Of a DNA stretch of 30,287 bases, positions 14,525-23,074 are shown piece by piece. The position numbers and the translations under genes were made by a program. The DNA comes from a virus: the IMG/VR virus record IMGVR_UViG_3300025301_000071, positions 1 through 30,287 of that record. One strand, 5' to 3'. Each line of letters opens with the position of its first letter. Within the stretch, counting starts at the first letter, position 1. The notes below the pieces were generated by a model. The model saw only the letters and a program-made list of their open reading frames with translations. It had not been told where the DNA came from and did not search any database.

Positions 14525-15349
14525 TTGGCTAATTCGATACACGTAGGCACCGACCCCGCGAGCCTCACCGACTTGAGCGGCGCAAGCTACGGCGTGACGC
14601 TACTTAAAACGGCCTGGCCGTGGATGGCGAGCCCTGACGCTTTCCTGCAAAACATACCGCAGCGCGACGGGGGATCGGTGCTTGTGAATAACTTTAGGAT
14701 GCGCGCGGCGGCTTTCCCGTTGCGCATTGCCGGCACGAGTAACAGCGACTTATTGAGCAAGCTGGAATCGATCCACAAGCTCACCGATCCGCGGCTAGGC
14801 GCTATTTATGTAAAGGCCGACGTTTGGAGCGATCGCCTATTCTATGGGCGCTTTACTGGCCCATGGTCGGCGGGGTATCGGGGCCAGCTTGTGATCAACG
14901 TCGCGGCGGAATTCACTAATCAGTGGAGCGAGCTACTAAGCACGACCGAAACGACGCAGACCGAGACCGTCAGCGCCTCGCCCGAAGCCTTCACCGTGCC
15001 CGCAGCCGGGAGCGTAGCCGGGAGCGCGCCGGCGTTGCCGCAATGGGTGATCAAGAATACCAGCGGCGGCGCGAGTGGCGCGATCAAGCTCACGAACGGC
15101 ACGACCGCGGAAACCTTTAGCCTACCAACCACGGCGAGCATACCAAACGGCACCTGGCTACGCCTCGACCGCGAGCGCTGGACCGTCGAGACGAGCACCG
15201 ACAGCGGCAGCACATGGAGCGACGCGCCGGCGCTTGTCGGCACGGGGAAGAATATTCCACGCATAAACCCGGGCGTATCGAACTCTTGCACCTTAACGAA
15301 TTTGAGCAGCGGCGCGATCGATATAGTGTATCGCGCGAGGTATATCTAG
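14525..15349 (+). CDS. Distal tail (Dit-like) protein
   Basis: A 274-residue protein starting at TTG 14525, immediately after the tape-measure stop, preceded by GGAGGGG. It has an N-terminal domain with FPLRIAGTSNSDLLSKLESIHKLTDP (typical of Dit proteins) and RLFYGRFTGPWSAGYRGQLVINVAAEFTNQW. A galectin-like C-terminal domain follows, with PQWVIKNTSGGASGAIKLTNG, WLRLDRERWTVE and NSCTLTNLSSGAIDIVYRARYI. Dit forms the hexameric hub at the tail tip and anchors the receptor-binding apparatus. The order after the tape measure fits. Assigned by pattern rather than one catalytic motif. Confidence 0.75.
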   Translation: MANSIHVGTDPASLTDLSGASYGVTLLKTAWPWMASPDAFLQNIPQRDGGSVLVNNFRMRAAAFPLRIAGTSNSDLLSKLESIHKLTDPRLGAIYVKADVWSDRLFYGRFTGPWSAGYRGQLVINVAAEFTNQWSELLSTTETTQTETVSASPEAFTVPAAGSVAGSAPALPQWVIKNTSGGASGAIKLTNGTTAETFSLPTTASIPNGTWLRLDRERWTVETSTDSGSTWSDAPALVGTGKNIPRINPGVSNSCTLTNLSSGAIDIVYRARYI

Positions 15350-15350
15350 C

Positions 15351-16679
15351 ATGGCTACAACGGATTTTAAGAAAGCACCCCTAAACCGGCCCAACGCGAT
15401 CGGCACGCTCGACAGCGGCACGCACCCGACCGGGATCAGCAACTCCGCCACAAGCATAACGCTGAGCAGCGGCGATGGCGCGAAGTTTCCGTCAACGGCG
15501 GATTTCTGGATCACATTCTACGAAGACGACGCCGACACCAACGAGATCGCCGAAGTTACGGCCAACCCCTCAAGCGACACATTCGGCACGATCTCACGGG
15601 GCCAGCAAGGCACCAGCGCCGCGGCATGGGGCGCGCTCGGCGAGACGGTTAACGTGGGGATGCTGATCACGCGCGATCAGTTTACAGACCTACAAACGGC
15701 GGTCAATAACATCGAAGACGGCACGACGGTGCTCGCGAGCGTCACCACCGACGGCGACATCATAGCGAACACGGGAAACACCACGATCGCGATCGCGAAT
15801 ACGGTAGCCACGACGATCAACATGGGGGCAGCTGCCAGCAGCGCGATCAACCTCGGGCACGCGAGCGGCACGCTTACTTCACTCGGGATACATAACATAG
15901 GCACGAGCGGCACGGCCACGACGATCAAGGGCACGCTTAACGTCGACGAGGCCGCCACCTTCGACACTACGCTCGGCGTAACGGGCGACACGACGCTCAC
16001 GGGCGATCTAGCGGTCAACGGTGGCGACATTACGACCACGGCCAGCACGCTCAACGTAGGGACGGCCAACGCTACGACCGTCGCGGCATTTACCGCGGCA
16101 AGCACGTCGCTCGGTTTAGGCCATGCGAGCGGCACCAACACGATCGCGGGCGCTACGACTTTCTCGGAGGCGATGACGATCACCGCGGCCAACGCCTTCA
16201 CCATCGACAACAATAACGCGCGAATGTTTTGGCGCGAAGCGGATCAGACGACGGATGAGAAATATTGGGAGATTTCGGCACAAAGTAAACTATTCAGGCT
16301 GAGAGCTTTTAACGACGCGATTGGTTTATCTGAAACTGTTTGGACGGTTACGCGGGGCACGGCAATGGATGTGACCGCGCAATCGTGGCGCATTAGTAAT
16401 ACCACCGCAATGGATCTAGATTCTAACGGCGACTTTAGAGTACGAAATGATACGCAGATTGACGGCACGCTCGACGTTGACGGCAATGTAACGCTAGGCA
16501 ACGCGAGCACCGACACCATAACGCTCACCGGGCGCGCCCAAGTGCGGCAAGTGACCGACGCGGGGCCGATGACCGCCACCGACGGCAGCGTACGAGAGAT
16601 CGTGTACAACACTTCGGATTCCAAGTTTTATGGGTGCACGACGACGGGCAGCCCGGCAACGTGGTCGGCGCTTAACTAG
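15351..16679 (+). CDS. Tail fibre protein with repetitive beta-structured shaft
   Basis: A 442-residue protein. The N-terminal module (residues about 20-100: SATSITLSSGDGAKFP through TISRGQQGTSAAAW) resembles the Thr-rich module in the connector proteins. The shaft (about 120-285) has repeats such as TLNVDEAATFDTTLGVTGDTT, TSLGLGHASGT and TINMGAAASSAINLGHASGT, typical of trimeric beta-structured fibres. A domain from about 285 (ARMFWREADQTTDEKYWEIS, FRLRAFNDAIG) is encoded by AT-richer DNA (about 16210-16460). The last residues (REIVYNTSDSKFYGC, TWSALN) are a common phage fibre tip. Likely a host-range protein. Confidence 0.78.
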   Translation: MATTDFKKAPLNRPNAIGTLDSGTHPTGISNSATSITLSSGDGAKFPSTADFWITFYEDDADTNEIAEVTANPSSDTFGTISRGQQGTSAAAWGALGETVNVGMLITRDQFTDLQTAVNNIEDGTTVLASVTTDGDIIANTGNTTIAIANTVATTINMGAAASSAINLGHASGTLTSLGIHNIGTSGTATTIKGTLNVDEAATFDTTLGVTGDTTLTGDLAVNGGDITTTASTLNVGTANATTVAAFTAASTSLGLGHASGTNTIAGATTFSEAMTITAANAFTIDNNNARMFWREADQTTDEKYWEISAQSKLFRLRAFNDAIGLSETVWTVTRGTAMDVTAQSWRISNTTAMDLDSNGDFRVRNDTQIDGTLDVDGNVTLGNASTDTITLTGRAQVRQVTDAGPMTATDGSVREIVYNTSDSKFYGCTTTGSPATWSALN

Positions 16680-16690
16680 GAGTATTCAAT

Positions 16691-16876
16691 ATGGCGACAC
16701 GCATAGAACTCGACGGTATGACCCTCGAAGAGCAGGAAGAGCACGCCTTCGCCGAGGCGGCACGCTGGAAAGCGATCGGGCGGCGTATTCAGGCCGCGCG
16801 GAAATTCCGCACACAAGCGGATCTCGACGCCGACGTCGTAACGGCCAAGGATCAAGTATTCACGGGGGGCCGATAG
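16691..16876 (+). CDS. Small helical hypothetical protein
   Basis: Sixty-one residues, mostly charged and helical (MTLEEQEEHAFAEAARWKAIGRRI). GGAG lies 8 bp upstream of the ATG, and the stop is immediately followed by the next ATG. A longer competing frame at 16630 has no ribosome site and lies partly in the fibre gene. No family recognised; possibly a tail assembly accessory. Confidence 0.6.
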   Translation: MATRIELDGMTLEEQEEHAFAEAARWKAIGRRIQAARKFRTQADLDADVVTAKDQVFTGGR

Positions 16877-17122
16877 ATGAGCGAGAAACCGAACCAGAAA
16901 CACGCTACCAACGCGCTCGACGTATTACTCAACGGGATCAAGAATACCCGGTGCTTCTATTGCACGATCCCCGAGGTACAAACGGCCGAGGCTATTCTCC
17001 GCGCGTTTATCATGGACCCGGTAAAGGCACCAGTGCCCCCGGGCGAACCTGTGCCCGAAGCCGCTCCGGCGGAATCCGTAGCGCGTAACGGCAAGCGCAA
17101 GAAGCAACCGAGCGCGAAATAA
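16877..17122 (+). CDS. Small hypothetical tail-region protein
   Basis: Eighty-one residues starting directly after the previous stop. The N-terminal half is helical with one Cys pair (CFYC), and the C-terminal part is Pro/Ala-rich with a basic end (GKRKKQPSAK). GGGGGG upstream of the ATG may act as a ribosome site. Its stop overlaps the next ATG by 1 bp (TAATG). No function can be given. Confidence 0.6.
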   Translation: MSEKPNQKHATNALDVLLNGIKNTRCFYCTIPEVQTAEAILRAFIMDPVKAPVPPGEPVPEAAPAESVARNGKRKKQPSAK

Positions 17123-18777
17123 TGACCACCGCCAACACGGCCCGGGCGAATAGCGCGAGAGCTAACAATCCGATCATACCCGCGGCCGCGGCGGATGTAT
17201 CCCAAACCGTTAACCGGCCGTATCTATTAGAGATCCGCGATTCAGCCGGCGATCACCAATGCTACTTGCCCGACTGGCACACGGCCACGCGGCGCGCTGC
17301 GGTCAACGAGCCCGAGCTACTGAGCTTTATGGTGCCCGAAGACAGCATCGCGATCCCGAGCCTGATCGGGTTTAACGAGGTTTGGCTATACCGCGGCACG
17401 CAAAGCGTAGCCACGCAGAAATTCGAGATCCTCGTCACCGAAGACATGATAGGCAGCACGGCCGGGCTTCGCGTCGAGGCCGACAGCTACCTCGGGCAGC
17501 TTGCGCGCGAGTTTGTAACGAATTACGAAACGGCGACAAGCCGAACCCTAGAATATATTGTTTCTGAGATCCTGAGCACGCACCAGACCCAAGACCGCCC
17601 GATCAGCCGCGGCAATATACACGCCTCGGCGGGCACCGATACGATCCCCCCTATCCGCTTCAATAATAAAAGCATCCTCGCGATCCTACAAGAGCTTCGC
17701 GGGTACGTCGGCGGGTACTTTTCCGTAGACGTCAGCCGCCGGCTCAATTGGAGCACGACCGCCGGCACGACCCAAGGCCATTGGATCAGGCTCGGGCATA
17801 ACGCACTAGACATAAAGCGCAGGAAAGACTACAGGGCGCTTTCTACGCGCGTCGTAGGCCATGGGCAAGGGGTAGACGACGCCACGCGGCTCAAGAGCAC
17901 ACAAGACGACGCAAGCGCCCAGAGTACCTACGGCGTGATCCAGCGCCCGATCTATATGCAGCACATCGACGATTCGACGCTACTCGACACGATGACACAG
18001 GCGGAGCTCGACCGAGTGAGCGGCCCCAAGGTTACCTATGACGTAGGGATGATCGATCTATTTCACGCCGACAGCACGAGCTATAGCCACTTACAGCACC
18101 TTATAGAGCCGGGCACGCGTGTCAAGCTGATCCACGACTCACCAGCGATCGACATTGACACAACGATCCTAAATGCCGAGTGGCTACTCGACAACCCCGA
18201 GCAGGTCAAGATCAACCAAAGCAACGAAGACAACCTCAACGATCCAACGAACGCCACGAAAAAAGACCCGCTCGACGTGATCGTCGACCTCATCGAGCGC
18301 ACGCAAGAGCAGAGTAACGACACGGGGATCGGCGCGGAGATATTACACCAGATCGCGGGCGGCACCTTTGCGGCCCCGGCAACGCCGTCGCTCGGCGGCT
18401 TCGAGGATGTTATATGGTGGGATGAGAGCCAAGACGTGGGCAACCTTGACGAGAAAATCGTCGACGCGATCGAGAATAATACCGACGCCACGAGCCAGGC
18501 GAGCATCGAAGACGCGATCGCCGAGGGGCTGAGCAACGTGATCGCCGCGGCCGGCGCGGCACCGCACGACGGCACTACCTACAATAACTATATCACCAAC
18601 ACGCAGAGCTTTGGGATCGCGTGGGGCGGCGAGGTTGGAACCTTTCCGACGCTACCGACCGAACAGCCTACGATCGTCTATTACACCGTAGACGATCAGC
18701 TATACATAGGCTACGACAACGGCGGCGACGCGCCGAACTGGACCCCGCTACAAATAACCACGGACGATGCCCCGTAA
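17122..18777 (+). CDS. Tail hub / tail-tip protein (Gp37-like)
   Basis: A 551-residue protein whose N-terminal part (PYLLEIRDSAGDHQCYLPDW, ELLSFMVPEDSIAIPSL) and central part (LRVEADSYLGQLAREFVTNY, ILAILQELRGYVGGYFSVD) follow the pattern of siphovirus hub proteins such as Gp37-like and endopeptidase-tail families. From about residue 370 the sequence is acidic and helical (NLDEKIVDAIENNTDATSQ). The end (LPTEQPTIVYYTVDDQLYIGYD) looks like a small beta domain. It should form the tail tip below Dit. A protease or peptidoglycan-active domain is not evident. Confidence 0.7.
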   Translation: MTTANTARANSARANNPIIPAAAADVSQTVNRPYLLEIRDSAGDHQCYLPDWHTATRRAAVNEPELLSFMVPEDSIAIPSLIGFNEVWLYRGTQSVATQKFEILVTEDMIGSTAGLRVEADSYLGQLAREFVTNYETATSRTLEYIVSEILSTHQTQDRPISRGNIHASAGTDTIPPIRFNNKSILAILQELRGYVGGYFSVDVSRRLNWSTTAGTTQGHWIRLGHNALDIKRRKDYRALSTRVVGHGQGVDDATRLKSTQDDASAQSTYGVIQRPIYMQHIDDSTLLDTMTQAELDRVSGPKVTYDVGMIDLFHADSTSYSHLQHLIEPGTRVKLIHDSPAIDIDTTILNAEWLLDNPEQVKINQSNEDNLNDPTNATKKDPLDVIVDLIERTQEQSNDTGIGAEILHQIAGGTFAAPATPSLGGFEDVIWWDESQDVGNLDEKIVDAIENNTDATSQASIEDAIAEGLSNVIAAAGAAPHDGTTYNNYITNTQSFGIAWGGEVGTFPTLPTEQPTIVYYTVDDQLYIGYDNGGDAPNWTPLQITTDDAP

Positions 18778-20408
18778 TGGCCTGGCCTCAAGCGACATTT
18801 ATTAAACAAAGCTGGGGACACCTCCCGAGCTTTTTGTCGGCTATGTGCGTCGCTATCAACGAGCGCGAAGCAGCGCTCGACGAGGCCGAGTCTAAATTTA
18901 CGATCGCAGACGGCACGCGGAAAACAAACCCGACCACGGCCGACTTTGCGGGCCTCGTCTTCGCCAGAGTGCGCGACACCGACACGGGCACGGGTACGAT
19001 CAGCTCGACCGCTAAAGCCGTCACGGGCGTCGGCACGGCTTTCCGTGTGGCCGGCACGGGAACGATCGACTCGACGGATTTCGCCGTCAATGGAACGTCT
19101 ACGGTATTTCTCAGTGAGCTAGAAAGCGGCGACACCATAACGGCCGATGGGCAAGATCGGATCGTCGACGAGATCACGCTCGATTCAACGCTCACGACTA
19201 CGGCGGCATTTTCGCCCGCCTTATCTACTGAGAGCTTCGAGGTGCCCGGCGAGATCAAGCCCGGCGAAATACTCACGGCCGAGGATCAGGATCGGATCGT
19301 CGATGAGGTTACAAGCGCCACGGAGCTCACGACTAAGGCCGCATTCTTGCCGGCGCTATCGGCCGACGCCTTCGAGGTGCCCGGCGACGGCGATCGCATC
19401 CAGGGCATACTGCTCGAATTACAAGCGGCGGCCCGCAGGCTTTCCGACGGCTTCGGCACGGCGCCAGCGGATACAAAGACGCTTGTAGAGTCGGGGAGCG
19501 ATACGACGAAATGGCTATACCGCGACATAGTAGGATCAAACGGCGTAGGCGGGGAGATTTCGACCTCGGGCACCGTGACGAATAGCGGGGCCACCGTTAC
19601 GGGCGTTGGAACGGCATTTACAACCGAGGTCAATATAGGCGACGTTATAGCCAGCGGATCGGCGACACCGGGCAACGAGTACCGCGAGATCCTGAGCATA
19701 GAAAGCGATACGAGCTTAACCATTGACGCGGAATTCGATCCGATTATGTCGGCCGACCCTATGCCGATCGTGCGCGGCTTCGGCTTTACCTTTAATTGGT
19801 GGAAGGCTACTACGTGGGAACGGCTGCGCCAGTACATCGACGCGCTGATCTATTATCGGATCGGCATGCTCGGGACAAAATCAGGCACACAGCGCAGAGT
19901 AGAAAACGATCCAGGCACCGAACAGGATGCTTGGGACAATGCGAAAGCGGCCACACCAACCGCAACCGAAGTCACGGGCGCGGGCTGGGTTATGGTTTAC
20001 GACCTATCGGGGAAAACGTGTACTATTTCTTCGGCCGGCACGACGATTTACAGCACGACAGACTACTCGGGATCGTTTGTTTCAGGTAGTGGGCTTTTGA
20101 GCTATTTTAAGACGGCGACGGGCGATCGCACGATCGATATAGGCTGGCGAATCACGCGCAGCGGGGGATCGGCGCTAACGGGAACCGAGGCGGCGACGGT
20201 TACATATCCACAGACCACCACACAGGACGCTACTGTTACGGTTCCAATAGTAAGCGACTTCACCACAGTAACAACGATCACAACTAGCGAACCATCTACA
20301 GAGCCCTTCGATGTATTCCAATCGAGTGCGTGCGGTTTGAGTATAGGCGGCACAACCGGCCTAGTCTTCACCCTCGACCTATCCAGCGAGCTCACGGATC
20401 AAGCATGA
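18777..20408 (+). CDS. Tail tip/fibre protein with tandem internal repeats
   Basis: A 543-residue protein from ATG 18777, which overlaps the hub stop by 1 bp; an earlier in-frame start would run inside that gene. It begins MAWPQATFIKQSWGHLPSFL. Thr/Ser-rich beta modules follow, of the form V-x-G-V-G-T-A-F ... G-D-x-I ... ILSIESDTSL. Two adjacent copies of about 45 residues are present (GDTITADGQDRIVDEITLD, then GEILTAEDQDRIVDEVTSA). The second half has another module and a Thr-rich beta end. Likely part of the receptor-contacting tail structure; not assigned to a named family. Confidence 0.7.
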   Translation: MAWPQATFIKQSWGHLPSFLSAMCVAINEREAALDEAESKFTIADGTRKTNPTTADFAGLVFARVRDTDTGTGTISSTAKAVTGVGTAFRVAGTGTIDSTDFAVNGTSTVFLSELESGDTITADGQDRIVDEITLDSTLTTTAAFSPALSTESFEVPGEIKPGEILTAEDQDRIVDEVTSATELTTKAAFLPALSADAFEVPGDGDRIQGILLELQAAARRLSDGFGTAPADTKTLVESGSDTTKWLYRDIVGSNGVGGEISTSGTVTNSGATVTGVGTAFTTEVNIGDVIASGSATPGNEYREILSIESDTSLTIDAEFDPIMSADPMPIVRGFGFTFNWWKATTWERLRQYIDALIYYRIGMLGTKSGTQRRVENDPGTEQDAWDNAKAATPTATEVTGAGWVMVYDLSGKTCTISSAGTTIYSTTDYSGSFVSGSGLLSYFKTATGDRTIDIGWRITRSGGSALTGTEAATVTYPQTTTQDATVTVPIVSDFTTVTTITTSEPSTEPFDVFQSSACGLSIGGTTGLVFTLDLSSELTDQA

Positions 20409-20839
20409 TGATCGCCGCGACCTTACACCGCGAACGCTCGACCGATGACGGCACCTTCGGGTTATTCACGATCGCCCGCGGATCGTGGGCCAAGCTGATC
20501 TTGCAAAGCCTCGAACTACCCGACCGCGGCAACGCGCGGAATATATCAAGCATCCCCGCCGGGCGCTACCAATGCGCGCGCAAGATCTCGCCGCGCTTTG
20601 GGCACGTATACGGCCTGGCCGACGTACCCGGGCGCTCTCATATCCTGATCCACCCGGGGAACTACGCCGGCGACGAGAACCTCGGGCGGCGTAGCAACTC
20701 CGCCGGGTGTATCTTGCTCGGGCTCGACCGTAACGAATTCGACGGCCAGCGCATGATCGGCAAGAGTCGCGCGGCGCTGGCGGCTCTGTACAACTTCACC
20801 GAGAGCCAACCTTTTACCCTAGAAATTAATGAAAGGTAA
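20405..20839 (+). CDS. DUF5675-family protein, lysis region
   Basis: A 144-residue protein from ATG 20405, overlapping the previous stop. It contains the family features ERSTDDGTFGLF, LELPDRGNARNISSIPAGRY, DVPGRSHILIHPGNYAGDENLGRR and SAGCILLG. The conserved HPGN and SAGCI residues resemble the His and Cys of L,D-transpeptidase-like enzymes, so a cell-wall role is possible, but the family function is unproven. It opens the cassette of small membrane proteins and is the only enzyme-like candidate there. No lysozyme or amidase gene is seen. Confidence 0.75.
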   Translation: MMIAATLHRERSTDDGTFGLFTIARGSWAKLILQSLELPDRGNARNISSIPAGRYQCARKISPRFGHVYGLADVPGRSHILIHPGNYAGDENLGRRSNSAGCILLGLDRNEFDGQRMIGKSRAALAALYNFTESQPFTLEINER

Positions 20840-20843
20840 GACC

Positions 20844-21251
20844 ATGCCAGATCCAGCGACCACCAGCACCACCGCCGCCGCCGGCATACTTGCCGCGCTT
20901 ACAGGCAGCGGCGGGATCGCCGGGCTCGTCACATGGGCGCGGCGTATAACGGGCCGCGTTGCCGCCGTCGAGGTAAAAGTCGATCACGTATTGACCGCCG
21001 TGCAGGAAGAGCGCGTTAGCCGGGAGAAATCCGACGCGGAGCTCAGCACCACGTTACAGCGGATCGCCGACAGCGACGTCGAGGAGCGGCGCCGCCTTTA
21101 TGAGTACATAGACAACAGCGCCAAAGAGCAGACGGCCGTGATCACTAAGTCGGCCGACGCGGCCAACCGACTCACGACCGCGGTAGCCGTGCTCGACGAA
21201 AAGATCAATAACGTGCGCGGCAAATGTAAGCATTGCGACGATCACAAGTAA
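20844..21251 (+). CDS. Membrane-anchored coiled-coil protein (XhlA-like), lysis region
   Basis: A 135-residue protein. The ATG at 20844 is chosen because GAAAGG lies 9 bp upstream; a 5-residue longer start at 20829 would be inside that ribosome site. Residues about 12-30 (AAAGILAALTGSGGIAGLV) are a possible membrane or amphipathic segment, followed by a long coiled coil (VKVDHVLTAVQEERVSREKSD onward) and a CKHC end. The architecture resembles XhlA-type or spanin-associated phage lysis proteins. Assigned by layout and position only. Confidence 0.65.
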   Translation: MPDPATTSTTAAAGILAALTGSGGIAGLVTWARRITGRVAAVEVKVDHVLTAVQEERVSREKSDAELSTTLQRIADSDVEERRRLYEYIDNSAKEQTAVITKSADAANRLTTAVAVLDEKINNVRGKCKHCDDHK

Positions 21252-21268
21252 CCGAAAGGATACACACC

Positions 21269-21454
21269 ATGGAAAACCTAAAAGACTGGAAGACGACGAT
21301 CGGCGGGATTCTGATCGCCATAGGCGGCCCACTTGCCGCCACCGGCGAAGGCAGCATCCAAACGATCGGCGTAATACTCGGCGCCGTCGGTGCCTTGCTA
21401 CTCGGCACATCCGCCACGGGCAACCCCACAAAAAAGAAAGGTAAGCTACCATGA
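21269..21454 (+). CDS. Holin-like small membrane protein
   Basis: Sixty-one residues from ATG 21269, with GAAAGGA 9 bp upstream (a longer in-frame start at 21233 has none). Two Gly/Ala/Ile-rich hydrophobic segments (TIGGILIAIGGPLAATG and IGVILGAVGALLLGTSA) are separated by a short turn, and the C-terminus is basic (KKKGKLP). This is typical of small phage holins that open the inner membrane. Position in the lysis region supports this. The stop overlaps the next ATG by 4 bp. Confidence 0.7.
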   Translation: MENLKDWKTTIGGILIAIGGPLAATGEGSIQTIGVILGAVGALLLGTSATGNPTKKKGKLP

Positions 21455-21552
21455 TCGAGAACCTGATCAGCTCAATTATTGAAAACATAGGCGCGCGACT
21501 GATCGCGGTGATCGTCGACTTCTTGCTCGCGATCTTCGGGCTGGCGCCATGA
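21451..21552 (+). CDS. Tiny membrane peptide, lysis region
   Basis: Thirty-three residues, from an ATG overlapping the holin-like gene (ATGA) and ending in an ATGA overlap with the lipoprotein gene. The peptide (MIENLISSIIENIGARLIAV, then IVDFLLAIFGLAP) is a single hydrophobic helix with a few charges. Overlap at both ends is strong evidence that it is translated. It may be a second holin or antiholin-type peptide; function not established. Confidence 0.65.
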   Translation: MIENLISSIIENIGARLIAVIVDFLLAIFGLAP

Positions 21553-21866
21553 CGAGCGCGGAGATACACCAAACGCTTAACCGCGCGATCGTCTTCGGGC
21601 TTTGCGCCCTGGCTATCCTCGCGGCGTGCGGGTGCGCGACGATCGAGCAGACGCGGATCAACGCCGACGGCTCAAGCTACACGGCCAAGGGTAAAGTATT
21701 TCTCAAGGGCAACATAGCCGAGCTTAAAACGACCCTAAGCGAGGCGATCGACCATGATGGGCACTACACCCTAGAGATCGGGCAAGACTCGGCAACGCTC
21801 GACGCCGACGCTATGGAACTTGTGGGGCTTCTTAATAACTTGCTCGACCTGGCGCCGATACCCTAA
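21549..21866 (+). CDS. Small lipoprotein, lysis region (Rz1-like position)
   Basis: A 105-residue protein with an N-terminal hydrophobic segment (AIVFGLCALAILAACGC). LAAC is a lipobox with the modified cysteine near 27. The mature part (IEQTRINADGSSYTAKGKVFLKG) is mixed beta. Outer-membrane lipoproteins at the end of a lysis cassette are typically spanin subunits, but this one is longer than Rz1 and not proline-rich. It is the last gene of the late operon, before a clear terminator. The lipoprotein sorting supports a diderm host. Confidence 0.7.
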   Translation: MTSAEIHQTLNRAIVFGLCALAILAACGCATIEQTRINADGSSYTAKGKVFLKGNIAELKTTLSEAIDHDGHYTLEIGQDSATLDADAMELVGLLNNLLDLAPIP

Positions 21867-21910
21867 CCACACACGGGCCGCGTTATTCCCTCCCACGCGG
21901 ACCAACCCCC

Positions 21911-21948
21911 GCCCGCGGCGCGCCGCCATCGCGTCGCGGGCATTTTTA
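21911..21948 (+). terminator. Rho-independent terminator of the late operon
   Basis: GCCCGCG at 21911-21917 pairs with CGCGGGC at 21935-21941. The stem extends inward by a G-U pair and four further pairs to about 12 bp with a 7-nt loop, and is followed by ATTTTTA. It separates the rightward late operon from the convergent integrase gene, whose stop lies in the T-tract. Confidence 0.85.
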
Positions 21949-22995
21949 TCGCCTCGGCGGTCTAAACTCTAGCACCTTGGGATCATCGGGCGGCGCGAGC
22001 TTCGGCAGCGTCGCCCGGTCGATGTCGGCGTCGTACGGCTTAAGGTGGCCGTAAAGCTCCGTCACCGACGTGTGACTATGCCCCATCCATCGCCCTATCT
22101 TGAAAAGGTCAACGCCCGATTGGGCGAGCCGCGACGCGAAAGTATGGCGGAGCGTATGGGGGTGGATGTCGAGCTCGGCGGCCTTGCAGACCGCGGCAAA
22201 GCCTTTGCGAACGTCGAACCTATACCGATACTTTCCCGGGAGCTTGTGTGGCGCGATGAGATACCCCGACGGCTGGGCGTACGCACGGATCACCGCCTCA
22301 AGGTCAGCCGAGAGCGGCACCGCCCGATCCTCGCGATCCTTGACCTCGAAGCCGGGGCCGCTTTGCACCTGGACGATCCGCGCCTCGAAGTCGAACCAAT
22401 CCCAACGCGCCGCAACGGCCTCACCTTTTCGGAACCCGGCGAAAATGCCGAGCGCCCAGAAAAAGAGCTGATCCGTACCGAGGTCGGCCGCCGCCGTCAG
22501 CCCCCGCACGCATTCCGCATCCGTCAGCCACTTGACCGCCTTTTTGTGCTCGGGCAACCGCTCAGCGCCGGCGAAGGGATTAGGGCCGCGTAGTATCCCC
22601 TGCTTGATCGCCCTATTGAAAACCGATTTAAGCGCCGTCAGCGACTCATTCACCGACCGATTCGAGACCGTGAGCCTATACGCGCCCTTGTATGCCTCGA
22701 TGTGCGCAAGCGTGGTGCACGAGGGGGTACGAGCGCCCGAGGTGGCCGCCATGCGCCGCAGCGCCCTCACGCGGCTTTCTATCGTCTGCGCGGCGCGGTG
22801 CCCTTCGGCCCATTGCAGGTAGTGATCGATCAGCGCATCCCATGAGAGCGCACCGGCCGGCTCGGCGTCGACGTATTGCTCAAGCAAGGCCCGGGCCTCA
22901 CGCGCCGACGTAGTGCCGAGGGACTTGTCGACCCAACGATCGCCGCGCTTAAAGCGGATATAGTAGACCGCTCCGCGCTTTTTGAGTGAAGCCAT
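21946..22995 (-). CDS. int: Tyrosine recombinase integrase
   Basis: A 349-residue phage integrase that joins attP and the bacterial site. The N-terminal region (RGAVYYIRFKRGDRWVDKSLG) is the arm-binding domain, followed by a core-binding helical domain. In the catalytic domain one sees GFRKGEAVAARW (Arg near 204), VKDREDR, HTLRHTFASRLAQSG (His-x-x-Arg), WMGHSHTSVTELYGH with the second His and the nucleophilic Tyr. The set is complete, so it should be active. AAAGGGGA precedes the ATG. It is leftward, near the tRNA-derived attachment site at 23632, and may share a transcript with the upstream secreted-protein gene. Confidence 0.95.
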   Translation of the reverse strand: MASLKKRGAVYYIRFKRGDRWVDKSLGTTSAREARALLEQYVDAEPAGALSWDALIDHYLQWAEGHRAAQTIESRVRALRRMAATSGARTPSCTTLAHIEAYKGAYRLTVSNRSVNESLTALKSVFNRAIKQGILRGPNPFAGAERLPEHKKAVKWLTDAECVRGLTAAADLGTDQLFFWALGIFAGFRKGEAVAARWDWFDFEARIVQVQSGPGFEVKDREDRAVPLSADLEAVIRAYAQPSGYLIAPHKLPGKYRYRFDVRKGFAAVCKAAELDIHPHTLRHTFASRLAQSGVDLFKIGRWMGHSHTSVTELYGHLKPYDADIDRATLPKLAPPDDPKVLEFRPPRR

Positions 22996-23074
22996 GGGCT
23001 ATTCCCCTTTATTACGCCACGCCGCCGAGCGCTTGCCGTCGGCCTTGGCGTGAAAATCCGTTTACTGTGCGGCC

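Noticed and set aside
15677-16213. Minus-strand frame of 178 residues opposite the fibre gene
   Set aside because: Val/Ala/Ser-only composition mirrors the Thr-rich fibre repeats; a shadow.
22045-22593. Plus-strand frame of 182 residues opposite the integrase
   Set aside because: The integrase on the minus strand has complete catalytic motifs; this frame shows none.
23015-23070. Terminator between the secreted-protein gene and integrase
   Set aside because: Imperfect inverted repeats (GCCGA/TCGGC, CGCCA/TGGCG) are present, but no convincing U-run follows on the minus strand.
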